Source: Solwaraspora sp. WMMD406 (GTDB taxonomy: Bacteria; Actinomycetota; Actinomycetes; Mycobacteriales; Micromonosporaceae). Taken from it: a stretch of DNA of 64,000 bases. The notes under the pieces were generated by a model. That model saw only the letters and a list, made by a program, of their open reading frames with translations, did no database searches and had not been told where the DNA came from. This document shows, one piece after another, positions 18,951 to 27,064 of this stretch (within the stretch, counting starts at the first letter, position 1; each line of letters starts with the position of its first letter). Location: NCBI RefSeq assembly GCF_029626025.1, contig NZ_JARUBF010000001.1:1674001-1738000 (forward strand). Reading direction: 5' to 3'. A program made the position numbers and the translations under genes.

Positions 18951-20071
18951 TGGTCCGCCCCGTCCAGGTTGATGAATCGGGCGTCGACGTGGAACACCCG
19001 CCCCTGGGCCGGCCCGTTGACGATCTTGACCGGAACCAGGATCGGCCGACCAAGGCTGGCGGTCTGTCCGTTCGGTTCACCGGCCCCGGCGCTCGGCGCG
19101 GCGGAGGGACCGACGAACACCTCCGGCCAGTCGAGCACCTGGGCCCGGGTGCCGCGCGGGGCGACCAGCGCGAGCCGGCCGTCCGGGTCGAGCAACTCGA
19201 CCAGGCCGCTGCCGTCGGCCGGTTCCAACGTCACCCGGTCCGGCGTCTGCTGATCAAGGCCGGCGACCAGGTCGGCATACTCTTCGCCTTGGCGCATCTC
19301 GCCCAGCACCAGGTTGAACCGCCGCAGCACCGTGGCGGCCTCAGCGGTGTCCGGCATCATCAGGTGCAGTCCTTGCACCGAACGGACCACCGGTCCGCCA
19401 TCGCGCAGGTGGGTGAAGTCGGCCGCGTCGCCGGCGAAGGACGGGTCGGTGAGCACCGCGTGCCCGGAGAGCAGTCCTTCGGCGAGCAGGTCGATCCGGC
19501 CGTCCGCCAGAGCCTGAAATCCTTCCAGCGTCGACTCGAATCGGACCAGTTCCGGCACTGCCGCGTCCAGCTCGGCCCAGTAGTCGTATCCGGTGATGCC
19601 CCCGACCCGCAGCGCCGCCAGGTCGTCCGGGCCGTCCACCTGTGGCGTACCGGCCCGACTGTCGTAGAACAACACGTACTCGAAGTCGATCAGCGGATCG
19701 GAGAGCAGGAACGCGTCGCGCCGGGACGAGCTGGCGACCAGCGGAAACACCGCGTGCGCGGCTCCGGCGGCAACCTGTTCCTCGGCGAGCGACCAGGACG
19801 TGTAGGTGATTTCGGGGGAGTAGCCTGAGCGGGTCAACGCCGCGACCACCAGCTCCGTGATCGGCCCACCGCGCGGTAGGTCAGGCCCGACGAACGGTGC
19901 CCAGGCACCGCTCGTGACGATGACCGGACGCGCCGGTGCGGTCGGCGAGGGCCGCAGCCCGATGATCACCACGACGGCGGCCAGGGCGACCACGACGACG
20001 AGCACGATCACCGGCAACTGTGCCCGTAGCGGCCGCAACAGCTTCGATGCCAGGACCGGGTATCTCGTCAC
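18947..20071 (-). CDS. Membrane-anchored family 3 solute-binding domain protein
   Basis: A 374-residue protein with one N-terminal membrane anchor (PVIVLVVVVALAAVVVIIGL, about 20-39) and an extracytoplasmic domain like family 3 amino-acid/polar-solute-binding proteins. Seen: VTSGAWAPFVGPDLPRGG, the ITYTSW segment, AAGAAHAVFPLVASSSRRDAF and the hinge segment DDLAALRVGGITGYDYW. It lacks a lipobox and has no ABC permease or ATPase gene beside it, so it is more likely a sensor or receptor subunit than a transporter. It begins the minus-strand series and is coupled by ATGA overlap to the next membrane-protein gene. Confidence 0.78.
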   Translation of the reverse strand: MTRYPVLASKLLRPLRAQLPVIVLVVVVALAAVVVIIGLRPSPTAPARPVIVTSGAWAPFVGPDLPRGGPITELVVAALTRSGYSPEITYTSWSLAEEQVAAGAAHAVFPLVASSSRRDAFLLSDPLIDFEYVLFYDSRAGTPQVDGPDDLAALRVGGITGYDYWAELDAAVPELVRFESTLEGFQALADGRIDLLAEGLLSGHAVLTDPSFAGDAADFTHLRDGGPVVRSVQGLHLMMPDTAEAATVLRRFNLVLGEMRQGEEYADLVAGLDQQTPDRVTLEPADGSGLVELLDPDGRLALVAPRGTRAQVLDWPEVFVGPSAAPSAGAGEPNGQTASLGRPILVPVKIVNGPAQGRVFHVDARFINLDGADQ

Positions 20072-20100
20072 GGCGCGTCAGCCTACCCAAGCAGGGCAAG

Positions 20101-20140
20101 GCAGACCATCCGCTATATTCGCTTATATTGATATATTCTG
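20101..20140. promoter_or_regulatory. AT-rich divergent promoter region
   Basis: A small AT-rich island between the divergent solute-binding and DUF4034-like genes. It contains TATAT-TG-ATATA (20124-20135) and repeated ATATTC/ATATTG units. Such islands in high-GC actinomycetes usually hold -10 elements and operators. An 8-base match, TATATTGA, recurs in the AT-rich region before the SARP gene at about 10591. Confidence 0.45.
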
Positions 20141-20162
20141 GCTTTCGGCTTGGTGATCGGCG

Positions 20163-21206
20163 GTGGCCGCGCTCGTCGACCGCCAGCCGGCCGTCACCCG
20201 CACCGGGCTGATCTGGCCCGCCAGCTCGATGCCGGGCGGCCGGGCATTGGCGCAACACCGGGTCGACGCCGACCCGACCGACGGGCTCGCCGCCGCCCTG
20301 CTCGGCGCCTGCCTGATCAAACACGCCTGGGAGGTTCGCACCTCGGCCCGAGCGCAGCACGTCAGCGCCGACCAGTTCCGGTCCTTCCACGCCATCCTGC
20401 GGACCGCCGAACAACTGCTCATCGACGCCGCCACGTACCAGCCGGCGGACTGCGCCATCCGGGTCTGCCGGCTGACCACCGTCCGGGGCCTGCAACTCGG
20501 CCAGTCCGAAGCCCGCCGCCGCTACGACCGGCTCGCCGAAACCGACCCGCACCACCTGCCCGGCCAACGGCAACTGCTGCAGCAACTGTGTCCCAAGTGG
20601 AGCGGCAGCTTCGAGCAGATGCACGCCTTCGCCCGCGAATCAGCCGCCGCCGCCCCGGACGGCGCGCTCAACGGCCGCCTCGTCGCCGAAGCCCACCTCG
20701 AACACGTGCTGGAACTCACCGGCGACGAACGGCGGCGATACCGCAAGGACCAGCGGGTACGGGAGGAACTCCACGAAGCGGCGGCCCGCTCGGTGAACCA
20801 CCCGGCCAGCACCCGCGCGTACGGGTGGGTCGAGGCGCACAACGCGTTCGCCGCCACGTGCAGTTTCCTCGGCGACCACGCCGCGGCCGCCCCACACTTC
20901 GCCGCCGTCGGCCACCTGGTCAGCGCCGACGCGTGGGGTTACGTCGACGACCCGATCGCCGTGTTCCGGCAGTTCCGCGACAAGGGATGTCCGCGAAGGG
21001 CGGTGCCCGATGATTCGGCAACTGGACGTCGACGGGGTTCCGGCCCTGCTCGCGGCGACCTCCGGGCCGACCCACGCCGGCCTGATGTTCCGGGTCGGCC
21101 AAGCCGACGAAACCCTCGCCCGCCGTGGCCTGACCCACCTGCTGGAGCATCTGGTCCTGTATCCGCTGGGCGCGGCCGACTACCACTACAACGGCACCAC
21201 CGGTAG
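20163..21206 (+). CDS. DUF4034-like helical protein, probable 3' frameshift
   Basis: Read as given, 347 residues from GTG 20163. Residues 1-280 look like a single helical domain resembling DUF4034 proteins (AWEVRTSARAQHVSADQF, LPGQRQLLQQLCPKWSGS, AHLEHVLELTG). After FRDKG (about 274) the frame becomes Arg/Pro-rich and overlaps the next gene by 197 bases. If one base is restored in the GGG run near 20985, the frame ends as MSAKGGAR with a TGA at 21011-21013. That stop would overlap the ATG of the M16 gene as ATGA, a typical coupled arrangement. So the natural product is probably about 283 residues. The family call is tentative; pairing with the M16 gene is clear. Confidence 0.6.
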   Translation: MAALVDRQPAVTRTGLIWPASSMPGGRALAQHRVDADPTDGLAAALLGACLIKHAWEVRTSARAQHVSADQFRSFHAILRTAEQLLIDAATYQPADCAIRVCRLTTVRGLQLGQSEARRRYDRLAETDPHHLPGQRQLLQQLCPKWSGSFEQMHAFARESAAAAPDGALNGRLVAEAHLEHVLELTGDERRRYRKDQRVREELHEAAARSVNHPASTRAYGWVEAHNAFAATCSFLGDHAAAAPHFAAVGHLVSADAWGYVDDPIAVFRQFRDKGCPRRAVPDDSATGRRRGSGPARGDLRADPRRPDVPGRPSRRNPRPPWPDPPAGASGPVSAGRGRLPLQRHHR

Positions 21207-22716
21207 CGTCGTCACCCACTTTCACCTGCAAGGATCCGCCAGCGACATCACCACGTTCCTCACCGGGGTCTGCACGTCGCTGCGGCAACTGCCGGTCGGG
21301 CGACTCGCGACCGAAAAGGCGATCCTCGCCACCGAGTGGAGCAACCGGACCCGCGCCGTCACCGAGCAGCTGCCGCTGTGGCACGGTGCCCGTGACTACG
21401 GCCTGACCAGCTTCCCCGAATGGGGACTGACCGCGATCACCGCCGACGACCTGCTGCAGTGGGCTGCCCGCTATTTCACCCGGGAGAACGCGGTGCTGTG
21501 GATGGCCGGCGACGAGATTCCCGCCGGGCTGCGACTGGACCTGCCGTCCCGGGTACGGATGCCGGCACCGGCCGCCTCGTCCGCGCTGCCCACCACCCCG
21601 GCGTACTTCACCGGCCCCAGCCGGTCGACCGCGATCGACGCAGTGGTGCCCCGTGACGTCACCGCGAGCGTCCTCAGTGGTGTGCTGGAGCGCGAACTGT
21701 TCCGGTCGCTGCGGCAGCGTGACGGGCTGTCGTACACCGCCGCGACCCACTACGAGCCGCGCGGCGACGGCGCCGCCGTGATCACCGCCCTGGCCGACGC
21801 GTCACCGGACACCCAAGACGCGGTGCTCGGCGGGTTCGTCGACGTGTTGGCCAAGATCCGGGTCGGCCGGATCGAGGAAGCCGACGTCGCCGCCGTCGTC
21901 GGCAAGGCCACCGAAGGGCTGTCCAGCGCCGACGTCGACGGCGCCCGCCTGCCGTCGGCGGCGTTCAACCTGCTCACCGGCCACCCGATCAACTCGAGCG
22001 ACGACCTGGTCCGCCAACTCAAGGAAGTCACCCCGCAGGCCGTACACGAGACGGCGACCGCCGCGCTGGCGACCTCGCTGCTGATGACGCCGCGCGGCCG
22101 GACCGCCGACTGGGCCGGGTTCGAGGCCGCGCCGTCCGGATCGAGCGAGACGGTCACCGGGACCGCCCACCCCGGTCTCGGCGGTGCCGCCGGCCAGCGA
22201 CTGATCATCGGTCCGGACGGGGTGAGCCTGGCCAGCGACCGCCACGACGAGGTCGCCACCGTCCGATACGACCAGTGCGTGACCATGCTGGCCTGGCCCG
22301 ACGGCGGCCGGCAGTTGATCGGCGCGGACGCGGTGTCGGTGAGCCTGGAACCGACCATCTACCGGGGGGCCACCGCGCAGCTCGTGGACGCCGCCGTACC
22401 CGCCGCGCTCCGCGTCGACCTGCCGGCCCGCGATCCGCAGGAGATCCCGCAGCCGGCGACGGTCGGCCCGCCCGGCCCGGCGACCGCCGGCGGTGGCGGC
22501 GTCATCGCCCGGTTCCGCCGACTCCGTACGTCGCAGCAGGCGAAGATCGCCGGGATCGGGTTGGTGACGGTCGTGGTCGGCGGTACCGCCTTGGTGGTGA
22601 CGATCGGGATGCTGACCGGCGCGATCGGGTTCCGGCTGCTGCCGGCGATCGGTAGTTGGATGATCGCCGGCTATCTGGGCCGCGCCCTGGTCAAGGCCTG
22701 GGAAGAGGCCAACTGA
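21010..22716 (+). CDS. M16 (insulinase-like) zinc protease with C-terminal membrane segments
   Basis: A 568-residue M16 family protein. The inverted zinc motif HxxEH is intact as HLLEH (residues 43-47), with the third ligand probably E109 in AILATEWSNRT. The family arginine/tyrosine region is present as ELFRSLRQRDGLSYTAATHYE. A second M16-like half is short. The C-terminal 70 residues contain two membrane helices (GLVTVVVGGTALVVTIGML and a further one to AGYLGRALV). M16 enzymes such as AlbF and PqqF trim ribosomal peptides, so a role in processing the nearby 34-residue peptide is conceivable. It is divergent from that operon, however, and may form its own two-gene unit with the DUF4034-like gene. 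Confidence 0.85.
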   Translation: MIRQLDVDGVPALLAATSGPTHAGLMFRVGQADETLARRGLTHLLEHLVLYPLGAADYHYNGTTGSVVTHFHLQGSASDITTFLTGVCTSLRQLPVGRLATEKAILATEWSNRTRAVTEQLPLWHGARDYGLTSFPEWGLTAITADDLLQWAARYFTRENAVLWMAGDEIPAGLRLDLPSRVRMPAPAASSALPTTPAYFTGPSRSTAIDAVVPRDVTASVLSGVLERELFRSLRQRDGLSYTAATHYEPRGDGAAVITALADASPDTQDAVLGGFVDVLAKIRVGRIEEADVAAVVGKATEGLSSADVDGARLPSAAFNLLTGHPINSSDDLVRQLKEVTPQAVHETATAALATSLLMTPRGRTADWAGFEAAPSGSSETVTGTAHPGLGGAAGQRLIIGPDGVSLASDRHDEVATVRYDQCVTMLAWPDGGRQLIGADAVSVSLEPTIYRGATAQLVDAAVPAALRVDLPARDPQEIPQPATVGPPGPATAGGGGVIARFRRLRTSQQAKIAGIGLVTVVVGGTALVVTIGMLTGAIGFRLLPAIGSWMIAGYLGRALVKAWEEAN

Positions 22717-22809
22717 CCGCGGGCCGGCGACCACCGCTGTCGGGCATCGACCCGCCGAGGTGAGCACGGTGCCGTGGCCTGACCGTATCCTCTGCCCTGG
22801 GCGGTGTGA

Positions 22810-24158
22810 TCAGGCCTTGCCTTTGGTGCCGCGGTTGGCCATGTACAGCTGCTCGGACGCGGCGTCGGGTGAGGTGGTCTGGTCGGCGTTGGGAGCGACA
22901 TAGTTGACCAGCGCGGGCGGTTGCTTGCTGGTGTCGTTACCGGCTCGCTGGCCGGGGACCCACTGGTCGTTCTCCTCGTCGTACCAGGAGTGAAACAGCA
23001 CCTGATCGTCGCCTTTGGAGCCGCCCAGATGGGTCATATGCAGGTGACCGTCGTAGGAGGCGAGCGCAGGCTGCCCTGTGCTGGTCTGCGAGATCTCGTA
23101 GTCGTCGGTCCAGTCCTGCCCCGGGTTGCGCCAGGCGTGGTAGAGCTTGAGCTCGTCCTTGTATTGGTAGCTGCCGTTATGGACGAGGTGGAGCTTGTCC
23201 TTGTGGACCGCGAGCACGGGGGTACTACTGGTGGTCATCGACAGCCGCTGGCTGGTCGACCAGGTGTCCCCGTCGGGCGAGGTGCTGACCATGACGGAGT
23301 AGTCCTTGTCCTTGCTGGTCCAGGCAAGGACAAGTTCGCCGTCGAACACCGCAACAGACGGTCCGTCATAGGAAGTCTTTCCGGTGCTGCGAGGCGTACT
23401 CCAGCCGAGTCCGTCGCTGCCGAGTTTGCAGACCATGATGTGGTTGACCAGGTCTTCGGTGTCGGGGTCGAAGTTTCGCCAGAAGCAGTACAGGTCGCCG
23501 TTGAAGGAGACCATCGCAGGACCGGCATTTCGCCCATTCGCCAGCAGGCGTTCCTCGCTCCAGCCGTCAGTGGGGTCGTAGACCATCCAGGACAGGTAGT
23601 GCTTGCTGGCAGGAGTGTAGGCGAGGTAGAGGCGACCCTGGTGCGCGGCGAGCGCCGGGGTGTAATCGGAGTCGGCGTCGTCGGTGATCTGCTCGCGGTC
23701 GCTCCACTGCCCGGTCTCGGTGGTGTACACCGACCAGTACAGCCGTGTGTCGTCTCGGGGGGTCTCGTCGAACGGCACCAGCATGAGTGGGATCACCCAC
23801 GGCGACACGACCTTGCAGCCTCCACCGCCCGCCACCGCCTTGATCCACCCGGTCTTGATCTTCATGGCTATCTCGATCGGCCAGGCGATCTCCTTGGGGA
23901 AATCTTGCAGACGACATCGGTGATCCCTCCGATCAACTCGGTGAGAAGACTGACTCCGACGCTGTTGAGATGGATCGTGAATCCCCACCAGGAGGTATCG
24001 ACGGAGATTTCGAGATCGCCAAGGCTGGAGGCGACTGTGATATATCCCGGGCCGCGGTCGATGATCTCAGCGGTTTCGCCGTTGATCGTAATGACATCGG
24101 GCGGGCTCGACGATCTAGTCGTAATCATGGAATTGACGCTTCGCTCGGATGACGACAT
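22810..24158 (-). pseudogene. Frameshifted beta-propeller/sialidase-like secreted protein
   Basis: Two overlapping frames join into one protein. The 5' part starts at ATG 24158 (GAAGGG upstream) and runs through LLTELIGGITDVVCK; the 3' part continues from FPKEIAWPIEIAMK at about 23905 to 22810. Restoring one base in the TTTCCCC run would fuse them into about 448 residues. The N-terminal 80 residues include a hydrophobic segment and TSWWGFTI. The C-terminal 330 residues are a repeated-strand fold with units such as STSPDGDTWSTSQRL and HAWRNPGQDWTDDYE, typical of sialidase-like propellers or lectins. A slippery-site ribosomal frameshift is not supported, so indel decay or a sequencing error is likely. 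Confidence 0.7.
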
Positions 24159-24452
24159 GCGAATCCCTTCAAGGGGTGAGTCGGCCGCGTCCCATTCGAC
24201 CATGCCAAGAGGTGGTAGCGAAATCCGGGTAGGTCGACAGCATCGCACAACTCTGTCAACGACCGCAACCAGTCTCTCTATCGGACTGCGGACTCTTTGC
24301 CGATCTTGTGAACTTATTGATCATCGCCACCGAGTATCTGGACGGCTCGCCGGCGTACGGTGCCGTTGGCCTGCCTATCTATGTTGGATGGCCATCGTGG
24401 CTCGGTTCTGATAACCTGTGGCCTCAGGGCGGCGTGTGATGACCAGTCGATG
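24159..24452. other. Intergenic region before cold-shock gene
   Basis: About 300 bases of moderate GC with no supported gene. It separates the divergent propeller-like gene from the cold-shock promoter. Open frames here have no ribosome-binding sites. Confidence 0.4.
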
Positions 24453-24482
24453 TTGAATGACCACATTTGCTATCCCTACAAT
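24453..24482 (+). promoter_or_regulatory. Sigma-70-type promoter of cold-shock gene
   Basis: TTGAAT (24453-24458) and TACAAT (24477-24482) are separated by 18 bases, close to the HrdB/sigma-70 consensus. The ribosome-binding site GGGAGGGG follows at 24493-24500, 8 bases before the ATG at 24509. Confidence 0.65.
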
Positions 24483-24508
24483 GAGGGTGCTCGGGAGGGG
24501 TTCTGCTG

Positions 24509-24712
24509 ATGGCTACCGGAACTGTCAAGTGGTTTGATACCGAAAAGGGCTTCGGTTACATCGCGCAGGATGACGGCGGACCGGATGTATTCGTTCACTT
24601 CAGTTCGATCACGGGGGACGGTTTTAGGGACCTTGCCGAGAGAGAGCGAGTGAGCTACACCATTGAGCAGGGAAACCGGGGCCCACAGGCCACCTTCGTG
24701 CAAAAGATCTGA
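24509..24712 (+). CDS. Cold-shock protein, CspA family
   Basis: A 67-residue single cold-shock domain, a nucleic-acid chaperone that melts RNA structure. The RNA-binding motifs KGFGYIA (RNP1-type) and VFVHFSSI (RNP2-type) are intact after the family start [11 protein letters not shown]. Length is normal for bacterial Csp proteins. It has its own promoter and a strong GGGAGGGG site. The basic residues on the binding face are fewer than in housekeeping CspA, and it may be one of several paralogues. Confidence 0.96.
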   Translation: MATGTVKWFDTEKGFGYIAQDDGGPDVFVHFSSITGDGFRDLAERERVSYTIEQGNRGPQATFVQKI

Positions 24713-24870
24713 AGCCGGAATGATGAGGTTGGCAGCCTGTCAGTGCTGGCGTGAGGTCACGTCTGAGCTATCCTCTGACGGGTGTCCAGAGTCGGTCGAC
24801 GGGGCGTGACGTGAATGTGGTCTTCGTAGTCGCGCTACAGCGGCCAGACACCTGCTATAGCATCTCTGCT

Positions 24871-25051
24871 ATGCCCTGGGGTGTCGTGGAGCTGGAGCCG
24901 CGTTCTACGTCGACCTGTTGGCGAGCAGGGGTCGCTACTGGGCGAGCCCTACACGAAGCAGTAGCAGCTTGATCGGAAGCTCCGTGAGTTGCGGTTCCAC
25001 CTGGTACAGCACCCGTGAGGATCACCTACTGGGCGAGTAGGAGGTCTGGCC
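24871..25051 (+). pseudogene. Remnant of RelE/HigB-type toxin gene
   Basis: Pieces of a Gp49/HigB-like toxin appear in order but in different frames. MPWGVVELEP stands at 24871. FYVDLLASRG follows at about 24903 with an apparent internal deletion, then LLGEPYTKQ, QLDRKLRELRFHL and RITYWA, with two in-frame stops. The antitoxin-type HTH gene follows at once at 25052, the normal order for these modules. The toxin is clearly inactive. Confidence 0.7.
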
Positions 25052-25378
25052 ATGGGTGATGGTGGCGGTTGGGCCACGATGCGGGAGCGGCGGCTGGCTG
25101 AGCCGGGAGCCGCTGAGGCGTACGAGGCGGCGCGGTTGGCGTTCGAGCTTGGTCGTTCGGTGCGTGAGCTGCGTGAGCGTCGTGGTTGGAGTCAGACGCA
25201 GTTGGCCACGGCATCGGGCATGACGAAGTCTGCGGTGGCCCGGTTCGAGGCTGGCGGGACCGTGCCGACACTCGTGGTACTGGAACGGCTGGCGGCTGCG
25301 CTGGGAGTGAGGAGGCGGTCGACGCCGGGAAGCGGGAGCTGCTGGCTACCGTCGTCGGGCACCTCCTTGCCGAGGTAG
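25052..25378 (+). CDS. XRE-family antitoxin-like protein, 3' end disrupted
   Basis: A 108-residue protein from ATG 25052 with GAGG upstream. Residues about 25-85 are an HTH_3/XRE domain (ELRERRGWSQTQLATASGMT, then VARFEAGGTVPTLVVLERLA), as in HigA-type antitoxins. After LAAALGV (about residue 87) the sequence changes to a Ser/Gly-rich tail. The underlying DNA there is a displaced copy of another antitoxin gene read out of frame. The DNA-binding part is probably still functional; its cognate toxin just upstream is a remnant. Confidence 0.65.
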   Translation: MGDGGGWATMRERRLAEPGAAEAYEAARLAFELGRSVRELRERRGWSQTQLATASGMTKSAVARFEAGGTVPTLVVLERLAAALGVRRRSTPGSGSCWLPSSGTSLPR

Positions 25379-25479
25379 GCAAGGCCCGGGGCCTGACGCA
25401 GCAGCAGGTCGCCGACCGGATGGGCGTCACCAAGGGTCGGGTCTCCCAGATCGAGCAGGGCAGGATCTTCGAGCAGGAC
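25309..25479 (+). pseudogene. Fragment of a second XRE antitoxin, duplicate of 32580-32750
   Basis: This 171-base segment aligns without gaps to the intact antitoxin gene at 32580-32750, with about 17 mismatches counted by eye. It keeps the HTH core (KARGLTQQQVADRMGV, KGRVSQIEQGR) but has lost the gene start and end and is fused out of frame to the preceding antitoxin gene. It looks like a recombination scar between related toxin-antitoxin modules. Confidence 0.75.
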
Positions 25480-25746
25480 AGTGGCGCCGTCGACCGGCTG
25501 ACGGTCGAACAGCGGCGGGCGCCGAGCGGCCAGGAACCCCTGAGTCTCCAGGTCAGACAACGGGAAGTCGCCGTCGTTGCCGCGAAGCCGTCGTTGCCGC
25601 GAAGATAGCCCGTGTTGGTGGCGGTTACCCGGCATGGCTTGGCGGACGGGTCGCACTCGTGGAATGAGCCACGACGACCGGGTGCCCGTCAACCAGACGC
25701 ACGCAGCGCCTGAACCAGGCTCTCCAAGTCTTCGACCACGCAATCA
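25480..25746. other. Region of gene debris
   Basis: No intact gene. There is a 17-base tandem duplication (CGTCGTTGCCGCGAAGC) near 25571-25606. On the minus strand a short coding-like stretch reads GNDGDFPLSDLETQGF, which resembles the end of a small regulatory or antitoxin-type gene but has no identifiable start. Confidence 0.35.
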
Positions 25747-25802
25747 AATGTAACTCCATGCCAGTTACATTCAAGGATTCCGGTTACATTTCGAGTTACA
25801 TT
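25747..25802. repeat. Cluster of four GTTACATT octamers
   Basis: One inverted copy (AATGTAAC, 25747-25754) and three direct copies (25764-25771, 25783-25790, 25795-25802). The first two form an inverted repeat with a 9-base spacer. The island is AT-rich in a high-GC setting and lies beyond the 3' end of the minus-strand XRE gene. It could be a multi-site operator or an iteron-like relic of a mobile element. Confidence 0.8.
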
Positions 25803-25837
25803 TACTCTCGGACGCTGCGGCCAAAGTAGCCGCGTGG

Positions 25838-27064
25838 TCAGGGTGGGGCGAGGCCGATGGTGGCGGCGAGGCGGGTGAGGTCGGGGGTGGGGTTGGTCTG
25901 TAGGAGCGTGGTGATGACGCGGTGTGCGGCGGGTCGGGTGCGGGTTTCGGCGGGGGCGGTCTGGTCGGCGGTGATGATGGCACGCGTGGCGGTGGTGGGG
26001 TTGCCGGTGTCGAGGTAGGCGCGGGTGATGTCGATGAGGTGGGCGGCGCGGTGTTCGGCGGGTAGTTCTGGCCAGCCGTGGCTGGTGGTGGCGTGTTGGT
26101 GGTGGGTGATGGCCTGGTGCGGGTTGCCGAGGATGAGGGCGATGTGGGCGCGGGCGATCGCGACTGCTGCGGGTCCGAAGCCGGGGACAGTGTCGTTGTC
26201 CTCGGGTCGGTGTCGTCCGTGACAGGCTGCGGCGTGTTTGTCGGCGTGGTCGGTCAGGTGGTGGGCGGTGGCGGGGTCGTTGCCGGTGGCGGCGGCGAGG
26301 GCGGCTTCGATGAGCAGGGTGCCGGCCAGGGCGTGGTCGTCGGGTGTCGGGTGGTCGGTGGTGGCGGGGTCGATCAGCGGTACGGCGGTGAGCGCGGCTT
26401 GGGTGGCGAGGGCGGGTCGGTGGAGGGCGCGGAGTGCTTGGGTGAGGGCGATGACGGCTGCGGCGGTGTGCCGGGGGTGGCCGTTGGCGGTGGTGATGGC
26501 GCGGTCAGCGGCGAGCCAGGCGAGGTGGGGTTCGTCGAGTTTGGTCAGCAGGTGTGCGGTGAGTCGGTAGAGCCGGGTGAGCAGGTACGCGGTGTCGGTG
26601 GCGTCGCCGGTGGCGGCGTGGCGGGTGTGGGTGAGCAGGTCGGGCAGCGTCCGGAGCAGTTGCGGGTAGTGGGCGTGCTGGTAGGCGCTGTGGGCGTACT
26701 GGATGAGGCGGTGCAGATCCTCGACGGACGGTGACGGTTGGTCGGGGGTGGGGGTGTCGTAGCGGGCGAGGGCAGCGCGGAGGTGTTCGACGGCGGCCGT
26801 GGTGGTGTCGGTGGTGGGTTCGGGACGGCTGGTGGTGGGGCCGAGGATGACGTCGGGGGTGACGCCGAGGACGGCGGCGACGGTGTGGACGACGGAGATG
26901 CGGTCGAGGGAGCGGATGCCGCGCTCGACTTTGTCGACCCAGGAGTGGGATTTGCCGATGCGGTCGGCGAAGACTTGTTGGGTGAGGCCGCGTCGGGCGC
27001 GGAGTTGGGCGATCCGCCGGCCGATGGGTAGTTCGGCGATGCGGTGGCGGCCGGGTGTGGTCAT
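25838..27064 (-). CDS. XRE-family regulator with TPR-like sensor domain
   Basis: A 408-residue regulator. Residues about 10-70 are an XRE helix-turn-helix (IAQLRARRGLTQQVFADRIG, SHSWVDKVERGIRSLDR). The remaining 330 residues are an all-helical, TPR-like array rich in His/Thr/Ala (AYLLTRLYRLTAHLLTKLDE, AVAIARAHIALILGN), as in actinomycete regulators that sense small molecules or peptides. ATG 27064 overlaps the stop of a 47-codon gene as ATGA, so this start is well supported. Codon choice is biased to ACC/CAC, giving a strongly periodic sequence. Confidence 0.85.
   Translation of the reverse strand: MTTPGRHRIAELPIGRRIAQLRARRGLTQQVFADRIGKSHSWVDKVERGIRSLDRISVVHTVAAVLGVTPDVILGPTTSRPEPTTDTTTAAVEHLRAALARYDTPTPDQPSPSVEDLHRLIQYAHSAYQHAHYPQLLRTLPDLLTHTRHAATGDATDTAYLLTRLYRLTAHLLTKLDEPHLAWLAADRAITTANGHPRHTAAAVIALTQALRALHRPALATQAALTAVPLIDPATTDHPTPDDHALAGTLLIEAALAAATGNDPATAHHLTDHADKHAAACHGRHRPEDNDTVPGFGPAAVAIARAHIALILGNPHQAITHHQHATTSHGWPELPAEHRAAHLIDITRAYLDTGNPTTATRAIITADQTAPAETRTRPAAHRVITTLLQTNPTPDLTRLAATIGLAPP

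Noticed and set aside
23890-23920. Programmed -1 ribosomal frameshift in the propeller-like gene
   Set aside because: The zero-frame codons ATT TCC CCA do not allow tandem re-pairing as a slippery heptamer, and no clear downstream stem was found.
24751-24972. Independent 73-codon gene
   Set aside because: Its only meaningful part is the start of the decayed HigB-like toxin; no ribosome-binding site and no other homology.
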